This document shows, piece after piece, positions 11,125-23,700 of a DNA stretch of 64,000 bases. A model generated the notes under the pieces. The model saw only the letters and a list, made by a program, of their open reading frames with translations. It was not told where the DNA came from and ran no database searches. Origin of the DNA: Patiria miniata (Eukaryota; Echinodermata; Asteroidea; Valvatida; Asterinidae); assembly GCF_015706575.1 (NCBI RefSeq), contig NW_024037076.1, forward strand, positions 12,342,898 through 12,406,897, written 5' to 3'. Within the stretch, counting starts at the first letter, position 1. Each line of letters opens with the position of its first letter. Position numbers and translations under genes: made by a program.

Positions 11125-11460
11125 AATAATTTCTCAACTAAGAGAATGGTTCTGAAAAGAACCAGATGTATAAACTCGACGTTCCGGTCAGAATGCTCTG
11201 ACCGTCTTCAGGAGAGTGCCTAAACTTTAAGAAAGTGAATACTTAAGTAGCAAAAGGCGAAGTCAATGAAGTGGGAAGTTGCATCCTGTGAGGATGCCAA
11301 GTAGACAGGATCCTAGAACAAGCTTGTTGCCCACTGAAGTGGAACAGTAGGGTTGCAGTGTCAGTAGAGGGAGGACCTAGGGTATAGGAGACCCATCAGT
11401 CTAAGGTGGTAGCTGAGGACCTAGGGTATAGGAGACCCATCAGTCTGGAGGAGTGGGAGC
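11125..11460. mobile_element. Penelope-like element terminal-type sequence with hammerhead-like hairpin
   Basis: A perfect 8-bp stem (CGGTCAGA/TCTGACCG with a 4-base loop) lies at 11185-11204. On the - strand it is preceded by CTGAAGA (11205-11211) and followed by GAAC (11181-11184). This resembles the CUGANGA-stem II-GAA core of hammerhead ribozymes found at Penelope-like element termini. No convincing stem I pairing was found. The + strand reverse-transcriptase relic at 11880-12090 is in the opposite orientation to the hairpin, so the two may belong to different or rearranged copies. Confidence 0.4.
11371..11446. repeat. 32-bp direct duplication
   Basis: GAGGACCTAGGGTATAGGAG-ACCCATCAGTCT occurs exactly at 11371-11402 and at 11415-11446, separated by 12 bp. 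Confidence 0.9.
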
Positions 11461-11879
11461 CAGATGTCGTTGAGGTGAAACCCGATGTCTTTAACACAGT
11501 GGTTGACACCAAGTCTGGGATGCTGCTTTAAATTTTGATCTATACAGTCAATCAAATCATATCCAGAAGTCATAATAATCGTGCTGTTGATGCCATGGGG
11601 TTACGCTCCAAGTATTTTTCGATCTGTGGATTGAAATATTATTTCAAGAGAAACCTACCATCCATCGGGGTAACAATTATTTACAGTTATTTAGATTCCT
11701 TGGTAACAAACTTCATACCAAAGTATCCAAGATGGCTGTCGTCCTTTGGGATACCCCCTTTATTGGGTTTGCCACCAAAATGGTTACACTTGTGAACTAT
11801 CAACCACCTGTTAACTCGAAAACAATCCACAGGTCGTTATTAAGCCATGTGACAAATGCCAAATGCATCATGAACCGTG
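11461..11879. other. probable retroelement debris, no intact ORF
   Basis: This stretch sits between the hairpin region and the reverse-transcriptase relic and may be part of the same decayed element. No recognisable domain was found. Confidence 0.35.
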
Positions 11880-12090
11880 AGGACTAATTACAATGAAACC
11901 ATCGAAAGAAATATGGCACATGAAACCACATTACTTGTGCACCAAGTTCTCAACGAAATGCTAAAATACTGCCATATTGATACCCACATCCACAAATACT
12001 TTGACCCACGGTACCAACCAATCAGCTACGCGACTACGTGTACTTTCTCCCGAAAATTCACAAAACCCTATCCCGGGAGAACCCTTTGTA
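11880..12090 (+). pseudogene. Penelope-like reverse transcriptase fragment
   Basis: In the frame from 11880 the segment VHQVLNEMLKYCHID and HKYFDPRYQP resembles the region before the RT fingers. A second frame starting at 12032 encodes DYVYFLPKIHKTLSREN. YFLPKIHK matches the Y-x-LPKIHK motif strongly typical of Penelope-like elements. One frameshift separates the two parts, and the expected proline/glycine-rich continuation (NPGRPIVS-type) is lost. This is an inactive relic on the + strand. Confidence 0.65.
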
Positions 12091-12099
12091 CACTGTAGA

Positions 12100-13024
12100 A
12101 AGGTTGGATGAAACATTGCTGGGCAATGTAATTTACCCAGCATTGGTATGAAATTACCTCATATTGGGTTGAATTGGGTAAAAAATTGCAAACTATCGGG
12201 AAGAATTTGCCCAAGAGTGTAACAATTGATAATTTGACCAGTATTGGTCGACTTATATATGTATTTGTATTGTATTGTATCGATTAAAGTCCGAATAATT
12301 TGGTGCCTGTTGTTATTGTTTCAATACTTTTAAATATTTTCTGAGAACGTAAAAACAGTGGTTTCATGAAACCACCGTCTTTCTCAGATTTAGCTTGCTT
12401 ACATTAAGGACCATTTTGTTTGCGACAAACACATTTCAGGGGTTTCCCCTACACTCATACTTATTCATAATGACAACAATCAAACACTTCCGATCTCAGG
12501 CTGTGCTCCATGGTCATATATATCAGTCGATGTGGACGGCAGCCAAAGGTACCTTTACGTACCAGCGGCCCGACCACGCTGTAGCCGCATCCTTCGCAAT
12601 TCAGCTTCTCAGCTGCGAGTAAGGATGATTAGCCTCCCAAATTATGATTATTATTATTATTATGGCAGAGGATATTATCAAGTAATTAGATTTGTGAACA
12701 CATTTTTGTTAGATGGGCTTATGTCTTGATTGACCGTGGGGGAATATTGTCCAAAAATGCTCTCAACCCGCGGTACGTATTGCGAAAAATTAGTCAGTCT
12801 TGTTGATGCCTGGCACCACGTTTCATTGGGAACAATCAAAAACAACTAAACCAATACTGTTCATACAGCTTTTCAAATTGTTCGTTTTTATCAAAATAAT
12901 TGTAGCGTAAAGAAATCTATTGTATCTAAAAAATCGCCTCTGTGGGTTTTATGTAATTATTTTATTGCCCCGAAAACTAGAAGAAAGAAATATAGTTGTG
13001 CGGCATAGGGACATAATTATGCCT
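12100..13024. other. no gene seen; small microsatellites
   Basis: TGTAT-type short repeats lie near 12256-12280 and a TAT repeat at about 12642-12663. ACCCAGCATTGG and GCTGGGCAATG (about 12118-12147) are a small imperfect inverted pair. No supported gene. Confidence 0.45.
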
Positions 13025-14762
13025 TTTGTTATAAAAGTGTGAAACTAGTCATATGAGGCCTTCATACCATTACAACAAATTTCAGATATGGAGGCATTTC
13101 ATATCTGACCCCCAGTGACCTTTGAGGGGTCAATGATCTTTGAATACTCTATGTATACCTATTGTTCTTGAAAACGTCACTTTCCTATGACCTTAGTCTA
13201 TGTATAGTGTTCATCCAAAGTAAATAACAACCAAATGTGGAAAAAAAATCACACTTGACCTATGATGACCTTCATGAGGTCAATGACCTTTGTATTAACT
13301 GCACTTACTCTATTTATAGTTACTTATACAATTTTACTTTTTAAACCCCATTTTTTATTGTAGTGCGCATGCATAATGTAAAGTTATAAATTTTGGTTTT
13401 CAATAATGCGCTTGTTAAGTTGCTCATGCTAGGACAAGAATTTCATGTCTAGGGAATCTCATATCTGACCTCTGATGGCCTTCAAGGGGAAAATGAACTT
13501 TGCGTATCCTGTGTAAAGGTATTAGAGGATTAACTATTCAAAACACCTCTTTTTTATTTATCTAAATTTGGTTTTCTTGCCATGATATGAATTTTCAGAT
13601 ATGTAGACATTTCGTATTTCACCTATAATGACCTTTGCGAGGTCAAAGATTTGTGTATACTCTGATTGCCGTCATTTTGCATTTGTCCATGACCGAAGTC
13701 TAATAAAGCAAAAGGCGTGTGTTTTAATAAGTTTTCTACAACATGTTATGAAGTCGGACCCCAAAGACTACTTTGCATAACTTCTGATCTCAATTTTCCT
13801 TTTAATTAGGGCAGACACAGACGCAGACGAGATTATTTGGCTTAATAGAAAAAGGTTAAAAACGTGGCTTCCAAGTTCATATGGATACAGAAGGGTGTAA
13901 TAACTACACAAGAGTGAATATTGCTTGATATATGTACATTCTCTATACATAACAGACCCACAAATTTTTATTCCAATCAATTCATATTGCGTCTGCCAAT
14001 TAAACAAAGAGAAGCGAGATAAGAGGTCACCTCATAATTGTTTGAGGACTCTGAATTCATAAACTTGACTGTAAACTAATAAGTGCAATACCGTTATTTG
14101 ACACTATTAAGGCACGAACACATGGCGTTTTTACGAATAAATATGATAAATATCGGCGACTAAGCTATCAAAAATTCATCGACCTCTCTAACGGTATCAC
14201 TACGTCAAATATGATGTTCCCATATCTGACAATTCTTTTCATGGCACAAAAAGAAGAGTTAAGTTGTAGACTTGGGTCATAAAAAAGGCATTTTCAATTG
14301 TTTTAAGCTAATTACTATCCATAAATAGGCTATGGTTTTACAAAGGTCATGACCTCTCGTAAGGTCACCGGAGGGTGAATATGAAATGACCTATGTATGA
14401 AAATTCTCTTTATAGCATGAACATCTTTAATTTGGATATGAATCGTAAACAAATGTGGTAAAAATAAATCTTACAAATAGCTAAAAACGGGTTAACAAAG
14501 GACATTGACCTCTTAAGGTCACCAGAGGTCAGATATGAATTGATCCCAAATCTGATCACTATTTTCATGGTATGAAGACCTATCACATTTAATTGGGTCA
14601 TAGGAAAGTGAAGTTTTGAAGAACAAAAGTTATGAAAAAAAGAATGGAAAGTCCATAGATCTCTAAGGTTACCAGAGGTCAAATATGAAATGCCTCCATA
14701 TCTGAAACAAAAATTCCTGGCATGAAGAACCAACATGCGAAGTTTAAAGCTTTTTATCCTAC
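13025..14762. mobile_element. foldback-like element F2 (long inverted arms of tandem subrepeats)
   Basis: The left arm (about 13025-13790) has four diverged subrepeats near 13080, 13240, 13442 and 13592, reading TCAGATATGGAGGCATTTCA... TGACCTTTG-GAGGTCAA. The right arm (about 14020-14760) has four subrepeats near 14165, 14340, 14507 and 14650 in reverse complement (CACCAGAGGTCAAATATGAA, ATGCCTCCATATCTGA). The ends also match in inversion: ATAAAAGTGTGAAACTA...CTTCATACC on the left, and GGCATGAAGAACC...TTTAAAGCTTTTTAT on the right. A centre with GGGCAGACACAGACGC is shared with F1. Foldback transposons (including sea urchin TU elements) have this architecture. Confidence 0.65.
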
Positions 14763-16488
14763 TTCGCGCCTTTCGTGGTTTTTTTCCTGCAAGAGCAACC
14801 CTTGAAATAAGCCCGGGGCCGCGCTCCGGGGGGTTAGGAACTTAATTTCGGCCATCACAGCTTTGAATTGTAAGTGCTGTTCGGCATGTTCTTGTACTCG
14901 CTTGTCTAATACTGAGTTACTTGTGCACGCACAATATTTCAAGAACGCGCATAATTGCCTTTTTTGGAAGATAAACATTCAAGACAGGATCAATAAATTA
15001 AATTAATCGTTTATTTGTAAGGTTTTCAAAAATATATACAGCATCGATTAAAACAACGAGAAATTTCCAGCGCGAGCCGGTTTTGAACAGTTAACCTGTG
15101 CTGCTTAACATGGATGTTGTAGACAGTTTCGACGATACTTGTTCACCAACACTTATTAACTGCATTTAAGCAAAATAACAACAAATTCTCTGTTTTTAAT
15201 GTAAGTCGTTGTAAAACAACATACTCTTTTAACAGCACCTATCTTTATATCCTGCTAAAAAGAGAGACAAAAAAGTGTGCTGCTTTTTCACTTTATAAAC
15301 TGGAGTTCAGACTTGTTGTGAGCTCAACTTGTATCGACCACCATTTCATTTATCTTGCATTGATGATAACTGACCACGTGATTATCTGACCTATGCAAAG
15401 TTTTTAAGGCGTAAACAACCATGTCGGAATCAGCATACTTAATAGTTCCTATCAGTACGATTTAAGTTGAAATAAGGAAACCTAAAAGCACTCTATGAGA
15501 TAACTGTATTGTAGTCCATTTCAAAGCCACAAACATCAATCACCTCTTTATCGTGTTCTCACATGAGAAATGAGCCACTTATAAAACACTTAACATGCCC
15601 TCTTGCTTCTTTACTTGCTTGAATAAGGCGCCACTAATCAAACACAAACATACCCTATTGCTTGTTTACTCGCTTGTGTAAGGAGCCACTAATCAAACAC
15701 TAATATGCACCCTTTTTATTGAATATGTCGGTTTTGATTGAAAAGCATGTGTATCTTAAAACCACACTGTGAGATTGAAACATGTGTTCGAGTTTCATTG
15801 ATTAGCCAAAGAAATGCTGTTAACCAAGTCATAATTCAATTTGTTGTACAACAACCGCTGCAGGCTTAAATGCAGTGTTGCTAAGTCTCGATTCATAGCG
15901 AAAGTGATCTCGCTTACCTTAACAAAATAAACACCATTTGTGGCACATTAAAACAAAACAAACTTTTTCATGGAAACAGCCTCAATGAATTTTCCATCTG
16001 ATTGAATGACTTATTGAGATGGAGTAGTAGGAAACTGGATGGAGAGACCTCCCATTTGGGGACCATTGACCAACACTGTCTATGAGTTGTGGTCAGTGTT
16101 TTTGTACTTCAGAAATAAAACGACTCATATATTCAGTGAAACACAAGTCATACTTGATTATTTTCCTCCAGAATAATTATTGTTCCAATATGTATATTCA
16201 ACCGAGTGTAGCACTTTCAACGTAGAGAGTTCAATAATACGTCAAGCCATGAATTTCTTGTCGAAGTGCACGTATTGTCCTGTATAGAACTCATGTTTCG
16301 CATCCAAAGAGCAATCTTGTAATTACAAATACGACAGCTTGTAAGCCTTGTTTTTTAACTTGATGATGTGATTGTGCCTACCTGGCCTAGCTGATTCTGG
16401 TCGATGTTTCATCGCGAGTCCAGATGAGTGAATACCTATGTTCCCCGATACCAATGTTTCACAACCTTAACGCTAACCATCTAGTCCA
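14763..16488. other. no gene seen; AT-rich intergenic DNA with a diverged duplication
   Basis: About 15150-15400 is similar to 16635-16880. Shared blocks are TATATCCTGCT-A, GTGCTRCTTTT, AACTGGAG-TTAGACT, ATCGAC-ATCATTTCA and CTGACC-CGTGATTATCTGACC. A short GC-rich patch (GCCCGGGGCCGCGCTCC) is at about 14813-14829. Two near-repeats of ACTCGCTTG-GTAAGG-GCCACTAATCAAACAC lie at about 15610-15700. Upstream exons of the HYR gene could hide here as short exons, but none can be supported. Confidence 0.45.
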
Positions 16489-16577
16489 AACCCTAGCCCT
16501 AACCCTAAAACTTACTCTAGTCCTAATCCTAACCCGAGTCCAACCCTAACCCTAACCCAAACCCAAGCTCTAACCCA
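16489..16577. repeat. degenerate telomere-like (CCCTAA)n tract
   Basis: CCCTAGCCCTAACCCTAA..., then TCCTAATCCTAACCC and AACCCTAACCCTAACCC, are interspersed with variants (CCAAAC, CTAGTCC). This is the C-rich strand of the metazoan TTAGGG repeat in short, mutated form inside the scaffold, about 0.9 kb left of the HYR array. Confidence 0.7.
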
Positions 16578-16924
16578 ATTAATAAACTGCCCAAATATCT
16601 AAAGGAGTCAATCGTTTCATGTGTTGTTTGAACACATGAGGGTTATTAACTGCTAAAGTCTTTCTATATATCCTGCTGATGGCGAGACTGAAGATTGTGC
16701 TACTTTTGCAAATTGTGTTAAAATGAACTGGAGGTTAGACTCCCTATGAGTTCAACTACAACTGTAAATCATCCCAAAGCAAATTCTATTGTATGAATAC
16801 CACTGTAGCATCGACAATCATTTCACATCATTGGCATTTATAAATGACAACTGACCCCGTGATTATCTGACCCATGTTGTAGGAATAATAAGTGGCGATT
16901 GTATTTAATCCTTAGTTAGTACTA

Positions 16925-17449
16925 GGGGTACTAGGTCTGTAAATCTCATAAAAAAATGATTTCGATTATTTACTTTAGTATCCAATTTTAAAACATCTGG
17001 TTCAAAGAAAATGAACTTTATTTTTTACCATTTCCGAAAAAAGACGGAACAAAAAGTTGTTTACATCGGACACGACGGAGTACGAATCTTTTTTTTTCCA
17101 CTTGGCTGGTGATATATTGAATAAAATTATTCACAAAACATGTTCATGATGTAAACATTAGTATGGTGCAGTGTACTTGAACGTGTTAATTGTTAATTTA
17201 TTTCGACATGGCATTAATAATAATATGCCGAAAAGCCCTCAAACAATATCAAATTGATCACTGAATTAGCTTCATTCGGAATTTTATGAGGGGAACACTC
17301 TTATTTGCATATTAAAAAGAAATCTTTCAATTTAGAAAATGTAGAGTATTACTGCATGGACCGTTTTTTAATCAATGGAGTAATTTGATGATTTGGAGTG
17401 TTATTGTATTATTGGAATAAAAAGTGGATTTTGTCTTTTTGCTTCACAG
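16925..17449 (+). repeat. left-edge intron copy of the HYR repeat unit
   Basis: From GGGGTACTAGGTCTGTAAAT this is the intron part of the roughly 830-bp HYR unit, continuing to the acceptor before the first visible exon. The unit boundary therefore lies within an intron, about 60 bp past a donor. It shares the older variant CCAATTTTAAAACATCTGG with the next intron (17760 onward). All later introns instead read CCAATTTCAAACATCTAG. Confidence 0.75.
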
Positions 17450-17704
17450 CAACACCCGTCTTGACCGTGCCAACTGTTGGTGACGAGTGCATTGCAACGG
17501 GGGAATCATCAATTCCAGTGTCATGGGATCAAGTGAACGCCACCAACTCAGATGGTCAAGCAGTAACTTGTTCGGATGATGCAGGGGGAACCAATGTGAC
17601 AATCATAGGAGGAGACTTCCCAGTAGGCCCTCATAATGTAACCTGCACTGTGACCAATAATGGTGGTTGCACGGCATCAGCATACTTCACCTTTGATATA
17701 ATCG
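17450..17704 (+). CDS. HYR exon 1 (most diverged)
   Basis: Ten changes from the array consensus: A20S, I39V, T42S, S49N, T53I, S61P, S69T, D71N, M75T and V84I. S49N creates a third sequon (N-V-T). Its donor is gtacga rather than gtaaga. Divergence at the array edge is expected when central copies are homogenised. Confidence 0.85.
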
Positions 17705-20700
17705 GTACGATTTTATTTGTAATTAACACCTTTTCCAAATAAATATGACTTAAAGGGGTACTAGGTCCTGAAATCCCCTAAAAAATGATTGGATTGTTTA
17801 CTTTAGTATCCAATTTTAAAACATCTGGTTCAAAGAAAATGAACATTATTTTTTACCATTCCGAGAAAAGACGAAAAAAATAAATTGTTTACATCGGACA
17901 CGACGGAGTACGAATCTTTTTTTTTCCATTTGGCTATTGCTGTATTGAATGAAATTATTCACAAAACATGTTCATGATGTAAACATTAGTATGGTGCAGT
18001 GTACTTCAACTTGTTACTCTGTTAATTGATTTCGACATGGCATTAATAATAATATGCCGAAAAGTCCTCAAACAATATCAAATTGATCACTGAACTAGCT
18101 TCATTTGGAATTTTATGAGGGGAACACTCTTATTTGCATATTAAAAAAGAAATCTTTCAATTTAAAAAATGTAGAGTATTACTGCATGGACCGTTTTTTA
18201 ATCAATGGAGTAATTTGATGATTTGGAGTGTAATTGTATTATTGGAATAATAAGTGGATTTTGTCTTTTTCCTTCACAGCAACACCCGTATTGACCGTGC
18301 CGACTGTTGGTGACGAGTGCATTGCACCGGGGGAAGCATCAATTCCAGTGTCATGGGATCAAGTGAACGCCACCAACTCAGATGGTCAAGCAATAACTTG
18401 TACGGATGATGCAGGAGGAACCAGTGTGACAATCACAGGAGGAGACTTTCCAGCAGGGTCTCATAATGTAACCTGCACTGTGACCAATGATGGTGGTTGC
18501 ATGGCATCAGCATACTTCACGTTCGATGTTATCGGTAAGATTTTATTTGTAATTGACATCTTTTCAAATATGATTTCAAGGGGTACTACGTCCTGAAATC
18601 CCCCCCCCCCCAAAAAAACCAAAAAACAAAAAAAAGATGATTTCGATTGTTTACTTATCCAATTTCAAACATCTAGTTAAAAGGAAGCGAACATTATGTT
18701 TCTCCATTTCCGAGAAAAGACGAAAAAAAACCGGTTGTTTACATCGAACACGACCGAGTACGAATACGTTTTTCTAGTTTGGCTGGTGCTATATTGATTG
18801 AAATGTTTCACAAAACATGTTCGTGATGTAAACATTCGTATGGTGCAGTGAACTTGAACTTGTTAATGTGTTCATTGATTTCGACATGGCATTAATAATA
18901 CTAGGCCAAAAAGCCCTCAAACAATATCAAAATAATTTCTGAAATTGCTTCATTCCAAAATTCATGAGGGGAACAATTTCACATTAAAAAGGAAATCTTT
19001 CAATTAGAAGTATGCATAGTATTTCTGCTTGGATCGTTTATTAATCAATGCAGTAATTTTATGATTTGGAGTGTAACTGTATTATTGGAATGATAAATGG
19101 AGTATGTCTTTTTGCTTCACAGCAACACCCGTCTTGACCGTGCCAACTGTTGGTGACGAGTGCATTGCAACGGGGGAAGCATCAATTCCAGTGTCATGGG
19201 ATCAAGTGAACGCCACCAACTCGGATGGTCAAGCAATAACTTGTACGGATGATGCAGGAGGAACCAGTGTGACAATCACAGGAGGAGACTTTCCAGTAGG
19301 GTCCCATAATGTAACCTGCACTGTGAGCAATGATGGTGGTTGCATGGCATCAGCATACTTCACGTTCGATGTTATCGGTAAGATTTTATTTGTAATTGAC
19401 CCCTTTTTCAAATATGATTTCAAGGGGTACTAGGTCCTGAAATCCCCCCCCCCAGAAGAAATGATTTCGATTGTTTACTTATCCAATTTCAAACATTTAG
19501 TTAAAAGGAAGCGAACATTTTGTTTCACCATTTCCGAGTAAAGACGAAAAAAAAAAACCCGGTTGTTTACATCGAACACGACCGAGTACGAATACGTTTT
19601 TTTAGTTTGGCTGCTGGTATATTGATTGAAATTATTCACAAAACATGTTCATGATGTAAACATTCGTATGATGCAGTGAACTTGAATTTGTTAATCTGTT
19701 CATTGATTTCGACATGACATTAATAAAACTAGGCCAAAAGGTCCTCAAACAATATCAAAATAATCGCTGAAATTGCTTCATTCCAAATTTGAGGAGGAGA
19801 ACAATTGCAAATTTTTACAGGAAATCTTTCAATTAGAAGTATGCATAGTATTACTGCTTGGATCGTTTATTAATCAATGGAGTTATTTGATGATTTGGAG
19901 TGTAACTGTATTATTGGAATGATAAATGGAGTATGTCTTTTTGCTTCACAGCAACACCCGTCTTGACCGTGCCAACTGTTGGTGACGAGTGCATTGCACC
20001 GGGGGAAGCATCAATTCCAGTGTCATGGGATCAAGTGAACGCCACCAACTCAGATGGTCAAGCAATAACTTGTACTGATGATGCAGGAGGAACCAGTGTG
20101 ACAATCACAGGAGGAGACTTTCCAGTAGGGTCCCATAATGTAACCTGCACTGTGAGCAATGATGGAGGTTGCATGGCATCAGCATGCTTCACGTTCGATG
20201 TTATCGGTAAGATTTTATTTGTAATTGACACCTTTTTCAAATATGATTTAAAGGGGTACTACGTCCTGAAATCCCCCCCCCAAAAAAAAAAAATGGAAGC
20301 GAACATTTTGTTTCACCATTTCCGAGTAAAGACGAAAAAATAAACCCTGTTGCATAGCATCAGCATACTTCACGTTCGATGTTATCGGTAAGATTTTATT
20401 TGTAATTGACACCTTTTCAAATATGATTTAAAGGGGTACTAGGTCCTGCAATACCCCCCCCCCCCGAAAAACTGATTTCGATTGTTTACCTATCTAATTT
20501 CAAACATTTAGTTAAAAGGAAGCGAACATTTTGTTTCACCATTTCCGAGATTAGACGAAAACAAAAACCCGGTTGTTTACATCGAACACGACCGAGTACG
20601 AATACGTTTTTTTAGTTTGGCTGCTGGTATATTGATTGAAATTATTCAAAAAACATGTTCATGATGTAAACATTCGTATGATGCAGTGAACTTGAATTAG

Positions 20701-23700
20701 TTAATCTGTTCATTGATTTCGACATGGCATTAATAATACTAGGCCAAAAGGTCCTCAAACAATATCAAAATAATCGCTGAAATTGCTGCATTCCAAATTT
20801 GATGAGGAGAACAATTGCATATTTTTACAGGAAATCTTTCAATTAGAAGTATGCATAGTATTACTGCTTGGATCGTTTATTAATCAATGGAGTTATTTGA
20901 TGATTTGGAGTGTAACTGTATTATTGGAATAATAAGTGGAGTATTGTCTTTTTGCTTCACAGCAACACCCGTCTTGACCGTGCCAACTGTTGGTGACGAG
21001 TGCATTGCACCGGGGGAAGCATCAATTCCAGTGTCATGGGATCAAGTGAACGCCACCAACTCGGATGGTCAAGCAATAACTTGTACGGATGATGCAGGAG
21101 GAACCAGTTTGACAATCACAGGAGGAGACTTTCCAGTAGGGTCCCATAATGTAACCTGCACTGTGAGCAATGATGGTGGTTGCATGGCATCAGCATACTT
21201 CACGTTCGATGTTATCGGTAAGATTTTATTTGTAATTGACACCTTTTCAAATATGATTGAAAGGGGTACTACGTCCTGAAATCCCCCCCTAAAAAAAACA
21301 ATATTTCGAATGTTTACTTATCCAATTTCAAACATCTAGTTAAAAGGAAGCGAACATTATGTTTCACCATTTCCGAGAAAAGACGAAAAAAAACCCGGTT
21401 GTTTACATCGAACACGACCGAGTACGAATACGTTTTTCTAGTTTGGCTGGTGCTATATTGATTGAAATGTTTCACAAAACATGTTGATGATGTATACATT
21501 CGTATGGTGCAGTGAACTTGAACTTGTTAATGTGTTCATTGTTTTCGACATGGCATTAAAAATACTATGCCAAAAAGCCCTCAAACAATATCAAAATAAT
21601 CGCTGAAATTGCTTCATTCCAAAATTCATGAGGGGAACAATTTCACATTAAAAAGGAAATCTTTCAATTAGAAGTATGCATAGTATTTCTGCTTGGATCG
21701 TTTATTAATCAATGCAGTAATTTGATGATTTGGAGTGTAACTGTATTATTGGAATAATAAGTGGAGTATTGTCTTGTTGCTTCACAGCAACACCCGTCTT
21801 GACCGTGCCAACTGTTGGTGACGAGTGCATTGCAACGGGGGAAGCATCAATTCCAGTGTCATGGGATCAAGTGAACGCCACCAACTCGGATGGTCAAGCA
21901 ATAACTTGTACGGATGATGCAGGAGGAACCAGTGTGACAATCACAGGAGGAGACTTTCCAGTAGGGTCTCATAATGTAACCTGCACTGTGAGCAATGATG
22001 GTGGTTGCATGGCATCAGCATACTTCACGTTCGATGTTATCGGTAAGATTTTATTTGTAATTGACACCTTTTCAAATATGATTTCAAGGGGTACTACGTC
22101 CTGAAATCCCCCCCCCAAAAAAAAAAAATGATTTCGATTGTTTACTTATCCAATTTCAAACATCTAGTTAAAAGGAAGCGAACATTATGTTTCACCATTT
22201 CCGAGAAAAGACGAAAAAAAAAAACCCGGTTGTTTACATCGAACACGACCGAGTACGAATACGTTTTTCTAGTTTGGCTGGTGCTATATTGATTGAAATG
22301 TTTCACAAAACATGTTCATGATGTAAACATTCGTATGGTGCAGTGAACTTGAACTTGTTAATGTGTTCATTGTTTTCGACATGGCATTAATAATACTATG
22401 CCAAAAAGCCCTCAAACAATATCAAAATAATCGCTGAAATTGCTTCATTCCCAAATTCATGAGGGGAACAATTTCACATTAAAAAGGAAATCTTTCAATT
22501 AGAAGTATGCATAGTATTTCTGCTTGGATCGTTTATTAATCAATGCAGTAATTTGATGATTTGGAGTGTAACTGTATTATTGGAATAATAAATGGAGTAT
22601 GTCTTTTTGCTTCACAGCAACACCCGTCTTGACCGTGCCAACTGTTGGTGACGAGTGCATTGCAACGGGGGAAGCATCAATTCCAGTGTCATGGGATCAA
22701 GTGAACGCCACCAACTCGGATGGTCAAGCAATAACTTGTACGGATAATGCAGGAGGAACAAGTGTGACAATCACAGGAGGAGACTTTCCAGTAGGGTCCC
22801 ATAATGTAACCTGCACTGTGAGCAATGATGGTGGTTGCATGGCATCAGCATACTTCACGTTCGATGTTATCGGTAAGATTTTATTTGTAATTGACATCTT
22901 TTCAAACATGATTTCATGGGGTACTACGTCCTGAAATCCCCCCCCCCCAGAAGAAATAATTTCGATTGTTTACTTATCCCATTTCAAACTTTTAGTTAAA
23001 AGGAAGCGAACATTTTGTTTCACCATTTCCGAGTAAAGAAGAAAAAAAAACCCGGTTGTTTACATCGAACACGACCGAGTACGAATGCGTTTTTTTAGTT
23101 TGGCTGCTGGTATTTTGATTGAAATTATTCACAAAACATGTTCATGATGTAAACATTCGTATGATGCAGCGAACTTGAACTTGTTAATCTGTTCATTGAT
23201 TTCGACATGGCATTAATAAAACTAGGCCAAAAGGTCCACAAACAATATCAAAATAATCGCTGAAATTGCTTCATTCCAATTTCATGAGGGGAACAATTGC
23301 ATATTTTTACAGGAAATCTTTTAATTAGAAGTATGCATAGTATTACTGCTTGGATCGTTTATTAATCAATGCAGTAATTTGATGATTTGGAGTGTAACTG
23401 TATTATTGGAATAATAAGTGGAGTATTGTCTTTTTGCTTCACAGCAACACCCGTCTTGACCGTGCCAACTGTTGGTGACGAGTGCATTGCAACGGGGGAA
23501 GCATCAATTCCAGTGTCATGGGATCAAGTGAACGCCACCAACTCGGATGGTCAAGCAATAACTTGTACGGATGATGCAGGAGGAACCAGTGTGACAATCA
23601 CAGGAGGAGACTTTCCAGTAGGGTCTCATAATGTAACCTGCACTGTGAGCAATGATGGTGGTTGCATGGCATCAGCATACTTCACGTTCGATGTTATCGG

